Source: Streptomyces sp. NBC_00237 (GTDB lineage: Bacteria; Actinomycetota; Actinomycetes; Streptomycetales; Streptomycetaceae). Taken from it: a stretch of DNA of 64,000 bases. Numbering within the stretch: position 1 is the stretch's first letter; the number at the start of each line of letters is the position of its first letter. The translations under genes were made by a program, and so were the position numbers. The stretch lies in the NCBI RefSeq assembly GCF_026342435.1, contig NZ_JAPEMT010000001.1, positions 1-64,000 of the forward strand, written 5' to 3'. This document shows positions 27,527 through 36,072 of this stretch, piece by piece. The notes beneath the pieces were generated by a model. The model saw nothing but the letters and a program-made list of their open reading frames with translations. It did no database searches and had not been told where the DNA came from.

Positions 27527-29050
27527 ATGCCCCGAGCCCGGCTCCGACTCCGCCCCGCCCCCACCACCCCCACCGGCTCCCTCCACCCCGCCCCCCACCC
27601 CTGGTCCCGCCCCCTCGGGCTCCTCGTCGTGGTCCTCCTCGGTACCTGGCTCGGGCTGCTCGCCGTCGGCGACGTCCGCACCCCCGTCGGCCCCGTCGAC
27701 ACCACCATGACCCTGCGCCCCTCCCTCACCGGCGGCACCAAGATCAACGTGGCCCCCCTCGGTGCCCTGGAGCTCGACTCGCACACCGCCCCCATCCGCC
27801 TCGACGTCGACATCGACCGCCTCGACCCGGAACGGTCCGCCGCCCTCGTCAACCACCCGGAGCGGATATCCGGCCTCCAGGAGGAGATCACCAGGGACGT
27901 CGAGGCCGGGACCCTCGACCTCGCCCTGCGCTCCTCCGTCGCCGTCCTAGCGGGCGCCACCGCCCTCGGCCTCGCCGTCTACCGCCGCCCCCGCCGCGCC
28001 CTGGCCGCAGGCGGGCTCGCCCTCGCGCTCCTCACCGCGTCCGGCATCACCTCGTACGCCACCTGGAACCCGAAGTCCGTCCTGGAGCCGAAGTTCTCCG
28101 GACTGCTCTCCTCGGCCCCCTCCGTCGTCGGCGACGCGCGCAGCATCGTCACCGAGTTCGACGTCTACCAGAAGGAACTCGCCCGCCTGGTCACCAATGT
28201 GACGAAGCTGTACGACGCCGCCTCCACCCTCCCCGCCTACCAGCCCTCCCCCTCCACCTACCGCGTCCTGCACGTCTCGGACATCCACCTCAACCCGGCG
28301 TCCTGGCGCATCATCAGCTCGCTCGTCGAGCAGTACGACATCGACGCGATCGTCGACTCGGGCGACACCATGGACCACGGGAGCAGCGCCGAGAACGTCT
28401 TCCTCGACCCGATCCCGGACCTGGGCGCGCCCTACCTCTGGGTGCGCGGCAACCACGACTCCGCCGCCACCCAGGCGTACATGTCCCGCCTCAAGAACGT
28501 CCACGTCCTCGACGACGGCCGCGCCGTCACCGTCGCGGGCGGCCTGCGGGTGGCGGGGACCGGCGACCCCCAGTTCACCCCGGACCGCTCCGTCAAGCCC
28601 CAGGGCGACGCCGACGAACGCCTCGCGGGCGGACGGCTCGCCGCCTCCCTCCGCGCCCAGAAGGCCGCCCGCACCCCCGTCGACATCGCCGTCGCCCACA
28701 ACCCGGTCGCCGCCTCCCAGACCGACGGCGAGGTCCCGCTCGCCCTGGCGGGCCACACCCATTCGCGGAAGACGGAGGTCCTCCCCCGGGGCACCCGGCT
28801 GATGGTGGAGGGGTCGACGGGCGGCGGCGGCCTGCGCGCCGTCGAGGGCGAGGGGGAGCCGGAGAAGATCCGCGCCTCGCTGCTCTACCTGGACCGCGAC
28901 ACCCGCCGACTGCAAGCCTGGGACGAGATCACGCTGGGCGGCCTGGGCCTGACCACGGCCGAGGTCAGCCGCCATCTGCCGGAGTCCAACAGGCCCGGAG
29001 CCAAGCCCGCCCCACCCGCCTCCCCGGCCCCTCCGCGACCGTCGCCGTAA
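27527..29050 (+). CDS. membrane-anchored metallophosphoesterase
   Basis: 507 aa. An Arg/Pro-rich cytoplasmic N-terminus is followed by a transmembrane helix (PLGLLVVVLLGTWLGLLAV, about 30-48), an extracytoplasmic region and a second hydrophobic pair around 135-185. The C-terminal calcineurin-like phosphoesterase domain (about 245-470) has all five motif blocks in order: HVSDIHLN, DSGDTMDHG, RGNHDS, VAHNP and AGHTHS. It probably hydrolyses a phosphodiester at the membrane; the substrate is unknown. The ATG at 27527 lacks a strong ribosome site and lies just after the repeat copy B. It ends 81 bp before the tRNA-Glu gene, whose promoter begins at 29057. Confidence 0.88.
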   Translation: MPRARLRLRPAPTTPTGSLHPAPHPWSRPLGLLVVVLLGTWLGLLAVGDVRTPVGPVDTTMTLRPSLTGGTKINVAPLGALELDSHTAPIRLDVDIDRLDPERSAALVNHPERISGLQEEITRDVEAGTLDLALRSSVAVLAGATALGLAVYRRPRRALAAGGLALALLTASGITSYATWNPKSVLEPKFSGLLSSAPSVVGDARSIVTEFDVYQKELARLVTNVTKLYDAASTLPAYQPSPSTYRVLHVSDIHLNPASWRIISSLVEQYDIDAIVDSGDTMDHGSSAENVFLDPIPDLGAPYLWVRGNHDSAATQAYMSRLKNVHVLDDGRAVTVAGGLRVAGTGDPQFTPDRSVKPQGDADERLAGGRLAASLRAQKAARTPVDIAVAHNPVAASQTDGEVPLALAGHTHSRKTEVLPRGTRLMVEGSTGGGGLRAVEGEGEPEKIRASLLYLDRDTRRLQAWDEITLGGLGLTTAEVSRHLPESNRPGAKPAPPASPAPPRPSP

Positions 29051-29056
29051 ACCGTT

Positions 29057-29086
29057 TTGGCGATACCCCTCGGCATCCCATATGCT
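29057..29086 (+). promoter_or_regulatory. sigma-HrdB-type promoter of the tRNA-Glu/Asp/Phe cluster
   Basis: TTGGCG at 29057-29062 and TATGCT at 29081-29086, 18 bp apart. They lie about 45 bases upstream of tRNA-Glu and directly after the phosphoesterase stop codon. Both hexamers are close to the housekeeping consensus. Confidence 0.65.
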
Positions 29087-29131
29087 TCTGACGTCCCCGA
29101 CGCGCTGCGAAGCACGAAGGCGGGCCAATTA

Positions 29132-29204
29132 GCCCTCATCGTCTAGTGGCCCAGGACGCCGCCCTTTCAAGGCGGTAGCACGGGTTCGAATCCCGTTGGG
29201 GGTA
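29132..29204 (+). tRNA. tRNA-Glu (TTC)
   Basis: 73-nt cloverleaf with anticodon stem CGCCC-type arm and loop CTTTCAA (anticodon TTC); T-loop TTCGAAT. The acceptor stem has G-T wobbles at positions 1-72 and 5-68. CCA is not encoded. Confidence 0.93.
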
Positions 29205-29251
29205 CGCATTAACCTGTGTGAGACGTGCGTCAGCGCGTTTCGCACAAGCTT

Positions 29252-29326
29252 GGTCCTGTGGAGCAGCTTGGAGTGCTCGCCACCCTGTCAAGGTGGAGGC
29301 CGCGGGTTCAAATCCCGTCAGGACCG
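29252..29326 (+). tRNA. tRNA-Asp (GTC), copy 1
   Basis: 75-nt cloverleaf GGTCCTGTGGAGCAGCTTGG... with anticodon loop CTGTCAA (GTC) and T-loop TTCAAAT. Identical to the second copy at 35872-35946. CCA is not encoded. Confidence 0.95.
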
Positions 29327-29346
29327 CTTGCGATTCCGGTCGCAGT

Positions 29347-29420
29347 GGCTGGGTAGCTCAGTTGGTACGAGCGATCGCCTGAAAAGCGATAGGTCGCCGG
29401 TTCGATCCCGGCCCCAGCCA
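29347..29420 (+). tRNA. tRNA-Phe (GAA)
   Basis: 74-nt cloverleaf GGCTGGGTAGCTCAGTTGGT... with anticodon loop CTGAAAA (GAA) and T-loop TTCGATC. Unlike its neighbours it is followed by an encoded CCA at 29421-29423. Last gene of the Glu-Asp-Phe cluster. Confidence 0.95.
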
Positions 29421-29427
29421 CCATCTT

Positions 29428-29465
29428 CCGAAGGCCCCGATCCCCACCAGGATCGGGGCCTTCGG
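29428..29465 (+). terminator. terminator of the tRNA-Glu/Asp/Phe cluster
   Basis: Perfect 16-bp stem CCGAAGGCCCCGATCC / GGATCGGGGCCTTCGG with a six-base loop, starting five bases after the encoded CCA of tRNA-Phe. Confidence 0.88.
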
Positions 29466-29469
29466 CGTT

Positions 29470-29519
29470 CCCGTGTCCGTGTCCGTATTCGTGACCGTGA
29501 CCGTATCCGTGCCCGTGCG
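29470..29519. repeat. hexanucleotide tandem repeat
   Basis: About eight variants of CCGTGT (CCGTGT, CCGTAT, TCGTGA, CCGTGA, CCGTGC) occur in tandem between the tRNA terminator and the 3' end of the ccdA-like gene. Intergenic, with no function evident. Confidence 0.6.
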
Positions 29520-29586
29520 GTTGCCCGCGGTCCCTCCCCCGACTCCCCCGACGGCCGAAGCCGCGGAGGAAGGGGGCGTGCGGGAA

Positions 29587-30420
29587 TCAGCGGCAGTCGC
29601 TGTTCCGGCCGCGTGCGGCACGTACTGCCAGGACCGCTCCCACCAGCGCCACCACACCCACCAGCAGCGCCCAGTCCGGGACCGCGTCGCCCAGGCGGGA
29701 CGCCCACTGTTCGACGGCGAAGGAGTCGTCGACGTCGAGGAGGCCGGGGAGGGCCGTCGCTCCGTCGAAGACGAGGAAGAGGACTCCCAGGGCGATGAAG
29801 AAGAGGCCGGAGAGGAGGGAGGTGGTGTGGAGGGAGAAGCGGCCGAGGGAGAAGGTCCGGCCGCGGAGCCAGCGGCGGCGGCCCAGGTCGAAGCGTTCCC
29901 AGAGGAGCGCCAGGACGAAGAGCGGGACGGCCATGCCGAGGGCGTAGACGGCGAGGAGCAGGCCGCCGTAGACGGGGCTGCCGCTGACGGCGGCGACCGT
30001 GAGGACGCTGCCGAGGATGGGGCCCGCGCAGAATCCCGCGAGGCCGTAGACCGCGCCGAGCGCGTAGACGGAGAAGCCGGTGGTGGGGCGGATGCGGCCG
30101 GACAGCTCGGCCATCTTCTTCGAGGCGAAGCCCATGCCGAGGATCTGCGCGACGCCGAGCGCGATGATCAGCCAGCCCGCGAGGGTGACCAGCAGGTCCC
30201 GGTTTCCGTAGAAGAACCGTCCGGCGTACGAGCCTGCCGCCCCCAGCGGTACGAGCGTGGTGGCCAGGCCCGCGTAGAAGAGGGCGGTGCGGGCGACGAG
30301 GCGGGAGGTGGAGTCGATCGAGTACGCGAAGAAGGCGGGCAGGAGCAGGGCGCTGCACGGGCTGACGAGGGCGAGGAGGCCGCCGAGGAAGGCGGCGAAG
30401 TAGCCGATGTCGGGGCTCAC
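29587..30420 (-). CDS. ccdA: CcdA-type thiol:disulfide transmembrane reductase (cytochrome c biogenesis family)
   Basis: 277-aa integral membrane protein with six or more helices. The paired redox cysteines of the family are visible in LLALVSPCSALLLPAFF (TM1) and LAGFCAGPILG (TM4). It transfers reducing equivalents from cytoplasmic thioredoxin to extracytoplasmic thiol proteins. Start: the GTG at 30420 (VSPDIGYFAAF). It lies immediately after the TAA of the DsbA-like gene (30423-30425), so the two are surely one operon. A C-terminal helix (VVALVGAVLAVRAARGR) ends with a short basic tail. The likely partner is the adjacent thioredoxin-fold protein. Confidence 0.87.
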   Translation of the reverse strand: MSPDIGYFAAFLGGLLALVSPCSALLLPAFFAYSIDSTSRLVARTALFYAGLATTLVPLGAAGSYAGRFFYGNRDLLVTLAGWLIIALGVAQILGMGFASKKMAELSGRIRPTTGFSVYALGAVYGLAGFCAGPILGSVLTVAAVSGSPVYGGLLLAVYALGMAVPLFVLALLWERFDLGRRRWLRGRTFSLGRFSLHTTSLLSGLFFIALGVLFLVFDGATALPGLLDVDDSFAVEQWASRLGDAVPDWALLVGVVALVGAVLAVRAARGRNSDCR

Positions 30421-30422
30421 GG

Positions 30423-31241
30423 TTACTTGTCCCCGCCCTGGTTCTTCGCTCCGGTGCCCCCGGCGGGCCGGGACTTGGCGGTCTTCGCGGCCTTCTCGAT
30501 GGCGTCGACGAACACGTCGTCCGGCATGGCCCCGGCGATCGGGCGGCCGTTGATCAGGAAGGCCGGGGTGGCGTTGATGTTCAGCGAGTAGCCCTCCGTC
30601 TGGTCCTTCTGGACGGATGCCTTGGCCGCCTCCCCGTTCGCGTCGGCGGTGAACTTCGCGAGGTCGGGGACTCCGGCCTCCTTCGCCAGTTCCGCCAGCC
30701 GGTCGGCGGCGAAGCCCTTCTCCTTGGCCCCCTTGGCGTAGGCGGCGCTGTGGAACTGCCAGAAGCGGCCCTGCTGTCCGGCGGCCCAGGAGGCGCGGGC
30801 GACGGCTGCGGACTCCTCGCCGAAGATCGGGAAGTTGCGCCACTCGATGCGCAGGGTGCCGTTGTCGACGTACTTCTTGACGAGTTCGGGCTCGGTGTCG
30901 CGGGCGAACTTTCCGCAGAAGCCGCACTTGAAGTCGGCGTACTCGACCATCACGACGGGCGCGTCGGGGCGGCCCTGGGCCAGCTTGTCCCCTGCCTCGC
31001 GGCGGGCCAGCTTCTCCAGCTCCGGGTAGACCCCGGACTGCGGGTCGGTCTCGACCTCGGCGGCGGGGCCCTTCGCCGTCTCCTTGGCCTCCGTCGGCCG
31101 GATCGTGGTGTCGGCGGGCTTGGTCGCGGAGTACGAGGCGAGGCCGAGGGCGGCGGCTGCGAGGGCGACGCCTGCGCCGATGAGGACGTTGCGCTTCTTG
31201 TTGTTGTTACTGCTGCTGTTGCTGCTGTTGTTGCTGGGCAT
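30423..31241 (-). CDS. membrane-anchored DsbA-family thioredoxin-like protein
   Basis: 272 aa. A Ser/Asn-rich cytoplasmic start (residues 3-14), encoded by AAC/AGC triplet repeats, is followed by a single membrane anchor (VLIGAGVALAAAALGLASYS, 19-38). The extracytoplasmic DsbA-like domain (about 85-255) has active-site C106-G-F-C109 and cis-Pro loop NATPAFLINGRP. It resembles actinobacterial disulfide oxidoreductases that fold secreted proteins. The ATG at 31241 follows CAGGAGA. It is operonic with the CcdA-like gene, which could supply or drain electrons, so it may act as reductase or isomerase rather than pure oxidase. C-terminus is Gly/Lys-rich. Confidence 0.88.
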   Translation of the reverse strand: MPSNNSSNSSSNNNKKRNVLIGAGVALAAAALGLASYSATKPADTTIRPTEAKETAKGPAAEVETDPQSGVYPELEKLARREAGDKLAQGRPDAPVVMVEYADFKCGFCGKFARDTEPELVKKYVDNGTLRIEWRNFPIFGEESAAVARASWAAGQQGRFWQFHSAAYAKGAKEKGFAADRLAELAKEAGVPDLAKFTADANGEAAKASVQKDQTEGYSLNINATPAFLINGRPIAGAMPDDVFVDAIEKAAKTAKSRPAGGTGAKNQGGDK

Positions 31242-31317
31242 GCGGGTGCTGGTCTCCTGACGGGAAAAGGGCGGGGCTCGGGGCCGGAAACGGGCAGGGG
31301 TGTGCCCGTCACGCTCC

Positions 31318-31689
31318 CTAGACGCGCAGGAGTACGGAGAGGTCGACCGGGGTCGGCGGGCCCGTCGGGGGCGGCGCGCGGCCGGCCGTCCGGCACACCA
31401 CGAGCCGGTCCAGCCCCCAGCCGCCGACCGCGCCGCGTGCCTCGAAGAGGGCGGGCATCAGCTCGTACGAGGTGAGGGAGCGGGGTGGGGCGGCGGGGCG
31501 CCCGGTGCCGTCGGAGGGGGCCTGCTCGCAGCCCGGGGTGTCGTCGGGGGTGACGAAGACCGTCACGGCCACCTGCGGCTCCGCTGCCTTCGGCGCGGCG
31601 GCGGCCGGGCCGCAGAGGAGGCCGAGAGCCGTCGCGAGCACACCGAGCACGGCGGCGAACCGGCTCCAGGGGGTGGGCGCGACGAACAC
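31318..31689 (-). CDS. small secreted protein, unknown function
   Basis: 123 aa with a clear Sec signal peptide: a short basic start, hydrophobic AVLGVLATALGLLCGPAAAA, and probable cleavage after AAA near residue 32. The mature protein of about 90 residues has two cysteines (TPGCEQAP and LVVCRTAG), suggesting one disulfide, and a Pro-rich loop. No known domain recognised; the size is reminiscent of secreted protease-inhibitor-like proteins, but the SSI signature is absent. The GTG at 31689 has GAGAGG five bases upstream. It lies just upstream of the DsbA/CcdA pair on the same strand (76-bp gap) and could be a client of that system. Confidence 0.7.
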   Translation of the reverse strand: MFVAPTPWSRFAAVLGVLATALGLLCGPAAAAPKAAEPQVAVTVFVTPDDTPGCEQAPSDGTGRPAAPPRSLTSYELMPALFEARGAVGGWGLDRLVVCRTAGRAPPPTGPPTPVDLSVLLRV

Positions 31690-31846
31690 GGGTGCCTCTC
31701 GGAAACGGGTACGGACTGCCCCCGAGGGTACGTGGCCACGGACTCCCCGCGCGGCGGAGCCGCACCCGCCCCTCGGGAAAGCCCCTCCGACCGCCCCGGA
31801 AATGAGTTCGCCATGAACAGACGCCAAGTGAGATCCTGGCACCGGT

Positions 31847-34800
31847 ATGTCTACTTCCCTCGCCGACCTCCAGGCCACCCTCGCCCAGAGCTCGCTCCGT
31901 GACGCACACCGCCTCGGCCGCCGCCTCGAAGGCGCCCGTCGTATCCGTAAACCGGAGGCCCGGCAGGCCGTCCTGGACGAGATCGCCGTCGAGGCGGAGA
32001 AGTCCGCCCGCAAGGTGGCCGCCCGGGCCGGACGCGTGCCCCCGATCACGTATCCCGAAGCCCTCCCCGTCAGCCAGAAGAAGGACGAGATCGCCGACGC
32101 GATACGCGACCACCAGGTCGTGATCGTCGCGGGCGAGACCGGCTCCGGCAAGACGACCCAGATCCCGAAGATCTGCATGGAGCTGGGGCGCGGGGTGAAG
32201 GGGATGATCGGGCACACCCAGCCCCGCCGCATCGCCGCCCGCACCGTGGCGGAACGCATCGCGGACGAGCTGAAGACCCCGCTGGGCGAGGCCGTCGGCT
32301 GGAAGGTCCGGTTCACCGATCAGGTGAACCAGGAATCCACCTTCGTGAAGCTCATGACGGACGGCATCCTGCTCGCCGAGATCCAGACGGACCGCGAGCT
32401 GCGCGCGTACGACACGATCATCATCGACGAGGCCCACGAGCGAAGCCTGAACATCGACTTCCTGCTCGGGTACCTCGCGCAGCTGCTGCCCAGGCGGCCC
32501 GACCTCAAGGTCGTCATCACCTCTGCGACCATCGACCCCCAGCGCTTCTCCCGCCACTTCGGCGACGCGCCGATCGTCGAGGTCAGCGGGCGGACGTACC
32601 CGGTGGAGGTCCGCTACCGTCCCCTCCTCGAAGAGGAGGGGGACGACTCCGACCGGGACCAGATCACCGCGATCGCGGACGCCGTCGACGAACTCCAGGC
32701 CGAGGGGCCCGGCGACATCCTCGTCTTCCTCTCGGGGGAGCGGGAGATCCGTGACACCGCCGACGCGCTGAACAAGCGGAAGCTGCACCTCACCGAGGTG
32801 CTCCCGCTCTACGCGCGCCTCAGCCACGCCGAGCAGAACCGGGTCTTCCAGCGGCACACCGGACGGCGGATCGTGCTCGCGACGAACGTCGCGGAGACGT
32901 CGCTGACCGTCCCCGGCATCAAGTACGTCATCGACCCCGGCACCGCCCGCATCTCCCGCTACAGCCACCGGACCAAGGTGCAGCGGCTCCCGATCGAGCG
33001 GATCAGCCAGGCCAGTGCCAACCAGCGCAAGGGGCGCTGCGGGCGTACGTCGGACGGCATCTGCATCCGGCTCTACTCCGAGGACGACTTCGTCACCCGG
33101 CCGGAGTTCACGGACGCGGAGATCCTGCGCACCAACCTCGCCTCCGTCATCCTCCAGATGACCGCCGCCGGGCTCGGCGAGATCGAGAAGTTCCCGTTCA
33201 TCGACCCGCCGGACCACCGCAACATCCGCGACGGCGTGCAGCTGTTGCAGGAGCTCGGGGCGCTCGACCCGGACGAGAAGGACCCGAAGAAGCGGCTGAC
33301 GCAGCAGGGGCGCAAGCTCTCGCAACTGCCCGTCGACCCCCGGCTCGCCCGCATGGTCCTGGAGGCCGACAAGAACGGGTGCGTGCGGGAGGTCATGGTC
33401 ATCGCCTCCGCGCTGTCGATCCAGGATCCGCGCGAGCGGCCCGTGGAGAAGCAGCAGCAGGCGGACCAGAACCACGCCCGGTTCAAGGACGAGACGAGCG
33501 ACTTCCTCTCGTACCTGAACCTGTGGCGGTACGTCCGCGAGCAGCAGAAGGAGCGGGGGTCCTCCTCGTTCCGGCGCATGTGCAAGCAGGAGTACCTGAA
33601 CTTCCTGAGGATCAGGGAGTGGCAGGACATCTACGCCCAGTTGCGGTCCGTGGCGAAGCAGATGGGGATCCATCCGAACGAGGAGGACGCGCCGGAGGTC
33701 TCGGTGCACACCTCGCTCCTCGCCGGGCTGCTCTCGCACATCGGGCTCAAGGACACGGAGAAGAACGAGTACCTGGGTGCGCGAAGCGCCAAGTTCGCGA
33801 TCTTCCCCGGCTCCGCGCTCTTCAAGAAGCAGCCCCGGTTCGTGATGTCGGCCGAGCTGGTGGAGACGTCCCGGCTGTGGGCGCGCGTCAACGCCAAGGT
33901 CGAGCCGGAGTGGATCGAGCCGCTCGCCCAGCACCTGCTCAAGCGCACGTACAGCGAGCCGCACTGGGAGAAGGACCAGGCGGCCGTCATGGCGTACGAG
34001 AGGGTCACGCTGTACGGCGTGCCGATCGTCGCGCAGCGGAAGGTGAACTACGGGCGGATCGACGCGGAGGTCTCCCGGGACCTCTTCATCCGCAACGCGC
34101 TCGTCGAGGGCGACTGGCGCACGCACCACAAGTTCTTCGCCGACAACCGCCGGCTCCTCACCGAGGTCGAGGAGTTGGAGCACCGGGCGCGGCGTCGCGA
34201 CATCCTCGTCGACGACGAGACGCTGTTCGACTTCTACGACCAGCGGATCCCCGAACACGTGGTGTCCGGCGCGCACTTCGACTCGTGGTGGAAGCACAAG
34301 AAGCGCGAGGAGCCCGAACTCCTCGACTTCGAGCGCGAGATGCTCATCAACGAGAAGGCCGCCGGGGTCACGAAGGACGACTATCCGGATTCGTGGCGGC
34401 AGGGGCAGCTGAAGTTCCGCGTCACCTACCAGTTCGAGCCGGGCGCGGACGCGGACGGTGTGACCGTCCACATTCCGCTCCAGGTGCTCAACCAGGTCAC
34501 CGACGAGGGCTTCGACTGGCAGATCCCCGGGCTGCGGGAGGAGGTCGTGACGGAACTGATCCGGTCGCTGCCGAAGGCGATCCGCCGTCACTACGTGCCT
34601 GCCCCGAACTACGCGCAGAAGTTCCTGGACCGGGCGGTTCCGTTGCAGGAGCCGGTCCACTTCACGCTCGCCCGGGAGCTCCAGAAGATGGTGGGGGTGC
34701 CGGTCTCCGCCGCCGACTTCGACCTCTCGCGCATCCCCGACCACCTGCGGATCACGTTCCGGATCGTCGACGAGCGGCGCAAGAAGCTCGCCGAGGACAA

Positions 34801-35770
34801 GGATCTGGAGGCGCTGCGACTGAAGCTGCGGCCCAAGGCGCGCCAGGCGCTCTCCCAGGCGGCGGCCGCCACGGCGGAGCGTTCCGGCGGCGAGACCATC
34901 GAGCGCACCGGCCTCACCGACTGGACGATCGGGACGCTGACGAAGGTCTTCGAGACCAAGCGCGCCGGGCAGCCGGTCAAGGCGTATCCGGCGCTGGTCG
35001 ACGCGGGCACGAGCGTCTCCGTACGGCTCTTCGACAGCGAGGCCGAGCAGCGGCAGGCGATGTGGGCGGGGACGCGGCGGCTGATCCTGCTCAACATCCC
35101 GGTGAACCCGGCGAAGTTCGCCTCCGACAAGCTCACCAACCAGCAGAAGCTGGCGCTGTCGAGCAATCCGCACGGGTCCATCCAGGCTTTGTTCGACGAC
35201 TGCGCGATGGCCGCCACGGACAAGCTGATCGCCGACCACGGCGGCCCGGCCTGGGACCAGGAGTCCTTCCGCACGCTGTACGACAAGGTGCGCGCCGACC
35301 TCGTCGACGCGACCGTACGCACCGTGGGCCAGGTCCAGCAGGTGCTGGCCGCCTGGCAGGCGTGCGAGCGGCGGCTGAAGTCGACCAGCAGCCCGGTGCT
35401 GCTGGCCAACCTCGCGGACGTACGCAATCAGGTCGACGCCCTGATGCCCGCCGGGTTCGTGACCAGGACCGGGCTGAAGCGGCTGCCGCACCTCATGCGG
35501 TACCTGGTGGCCGCCGACCGCCGTCTCCAGCAGATGCCGACCGGGGCCCAGCGCGACACCGCGCGCATGGAGAAGGTCCACGAGATGCAGGACGAGTACG
35601 CCTGGCTGCTGGAGCAACTGCCGCAGGGCAGGCCGGTGCCGCAGGAGGTGCGGGAGATCCGCTGGATGATCGAGGAGCTGCGGGTCAGCTACTTCGCGCA
35701 CGCCCTGGGCACCGCGTACCCGGTCTCCGACAAGCGGATCGTGAAGGCGATCGACGCGGCGGCACCGTAG
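31847..35770 (+). CDS. hrpA: ATP-dependent RNA helicase HrpA (DEAH-box)
   Basis: 1307 aa, the full length of bacterial HrpA. A basic N-terminal helix region is followed by a RecA-like pair with Walker A GETGSGKT (96-103), IGHTQPRRIAARTVAER, DEAH (194-197) and SATIDPQRFS. Motifs IV-VI include LVFLSGEREIRDTADAL and RKGRCGR. Then come winged-helix/HA2 and OB-fold domains, and the long HrpA-specific C-terminal DUF3418 region (about 700-1300). It probably remodels mRNA and resolves collided or stalled ribosomes, as shown for E. coli HrpA. The ATG at 31847 is used with only a weak GTGAGA ribosome site. It is a single gene, followed by tRNA-Asp. Confidence 0.95.
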   Translation: MSTSLADLQATLAQSSLRDAHRLGRRLEGARRIRKPEARQAVLDEIAVEAEKSARKVAARAGRVPPITYPEALPVSQKKDEIADAIRDHQVVIVAGETGSGKTTQIPKICMELGRGVKGMIGHTQPRRIAARTVAERIADELKTPLGEAVGWKVRFTDQVNQESTFVKLMTDGILLAEIQTDRELRAYDTIIIDEAHERSLNIDFLLGYLAQLLPRRPDLKVVITSATIDPQRFSRHFGDAPIVEVSGRTYPVEVRYRPLLEEEGDDSDRDQITAIADAVDELQAEGPGDILVFLSGEREIRDTADALNKRKLHLTEVLPLYARLSHAEQNRVFQRHTGRRIVLATNVAETSLTVPGIKYVIDPGTARISRYSHRTKVQRLPIERISQASANQRKGRCGRTSDGICIRLYSEDDFVTRPEFTDAEILRTNLASVILQMTAAGLGEIEKFPFIDPPDHRNIRDGVQLLQELGALDPDEKDPKKRLTQQGRKLSQLPVDPRLARMVLEADKNGCVREVMVIASALSIQDPRERPVEKQQQADQNHARFKDETSDFLSYLNLWRYVREQQKERGSSSFRRMCKQEYLNFLRIREWQDIYAQLRSVAKQMGIHPNEEDAPEVSVHTSLLAGLLSHIGLKDTEKNEYLGARSAKFAIFPGSALFKKQPRFVMSAELVETSRLWARVNAKVEPEWIEPLAQHLLKRTYSEPHWEKDQAAVMAYERVTLYGVPIVAQRKVNYGRIDAEVSRDLFIRNALVEGDWRTHHKFFADNRRLLTEVEELEHRARRRDILVDDETLFDFYDQRIPEHVVSGAHFDSWWKHKKREEPELLDFEREMLINEKAAGVTKDDYPDSWRQGQLKFRVTYQFEPGADADGVTVHIPLQVLNQVTDEGFDWQIPGLREEVVTELIRSLPKAIRRHYVPAPNYAQKFLDRAVPLQEPVHFTLARELQKMVGVPVSAADFDLSRIPDHLRITFRIVDERRKKLAEDKDLEALRLKLRPKARQALSQAAAATAERSGGETIERTGLTDWTIGTLTKVFETKRAGQPVKAYPALVDAGTSVSVRLFDSEAEQRQAMWAGTRRLILLNIPVNPAKFASDKLTNQQKLALSSNPHGSIQALFDDCAMAATDKLIADHGGPAWDQESFRTLYDKVRADLVDATVRTVGQVQQVLAAWQACERRLKSTSSPVLLANLADVRNQVDALMPAGFVTRTGLKRLPHLMRYLVAADRRLQQMPTGAQRDTARMEKVHEMQDEYAWLLEQLPQGRPVPQEVREIRWMIEELRVSYFAHALGTAYPVSDKRIVKAIDAAAP

Positions 35771-35793
35771 CGGGAGCGGTCAGGCCGAACGGG

Positions 35794-35824
35794 TTCGACT
35801 GCACCCTCTGACCTGCTGTACAGT
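35794..35824 (+). promoter_or_regulatory. probable promoter of tRNA-Asp copy 2
   Basis: TTCGAC at 35794-35799 and TACAGT at 35819-35824, spaced 19 bp. They lie 47 bases upstream of the tRNA and just past the hrpA stop. Confidence 0.45.
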
Positions 35825-35871
35825 CTGACTCGCAGCAACACGCAGACACCTGCGGAGCGGCTGCGAAGCAA

Positions 35872-35946
35872 GGTCCTGTGGAGCAGCTTGGAGTGCTCGC
35901 CACCCTGTCAAGGTGGAGGCCGCGGGTTCAAATCCCGTCAGGACCG
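35872..35946 (+). tRNA. tRNA-Asp (GTC), copy 2
   Basis: Base-for-base identical to copy 1 at 29252-29326 (75 nt, anticodon loop CTGTCAA). Here it stands alone with its own promoter and terminator. CCA is not encoded. Confidence 0.95.
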
Positions 35947-35955
35947 CAGTAAGTG

Positions 35956-35983
35956 AAAGGCCCGATCCTCTGGATCGGGCCTT
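35956..35983 (+). terminator. terminator after tRNA-Asp copy 2
   Basis: Stem AAAGGCCCGATCC / GGATCGGGCCTTT with a short loop, followed by TTGCG; 10 bases beyond the tRNA. Confidence 0.85.
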
Positions 35984-36072
35984 TTGCGTGTCTTGACGGC
36001 GGCATCTGCCAGCGGTACTCCGGAGTCAAAGGGTTCATCGGCCCCGGGACCCCGGGCGGGTGGAGGTGGCGC

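Noticed and set aside
29132..29465. Integration (att) site of a mobile element at the tRNA cluster
   Set aside because: No integrase, no partial duplicate of a tRNA 3' end, and flanking genes are core; the second tRNA-Asp is a complete functional copy with its own terminator.
31318..31689. Streptomyces subtilisin inhibitor (SSI)
   Set aside because: Size and signal peptide fit, but the four-cysteine SSI pattern and reactive-site region are missing.
30950..35701. Very long open frame antisense to hrpA
   Set aside because: It is the usual GC-driven shadow; the sense strand encodes a full HrpA with all helicase motifs.
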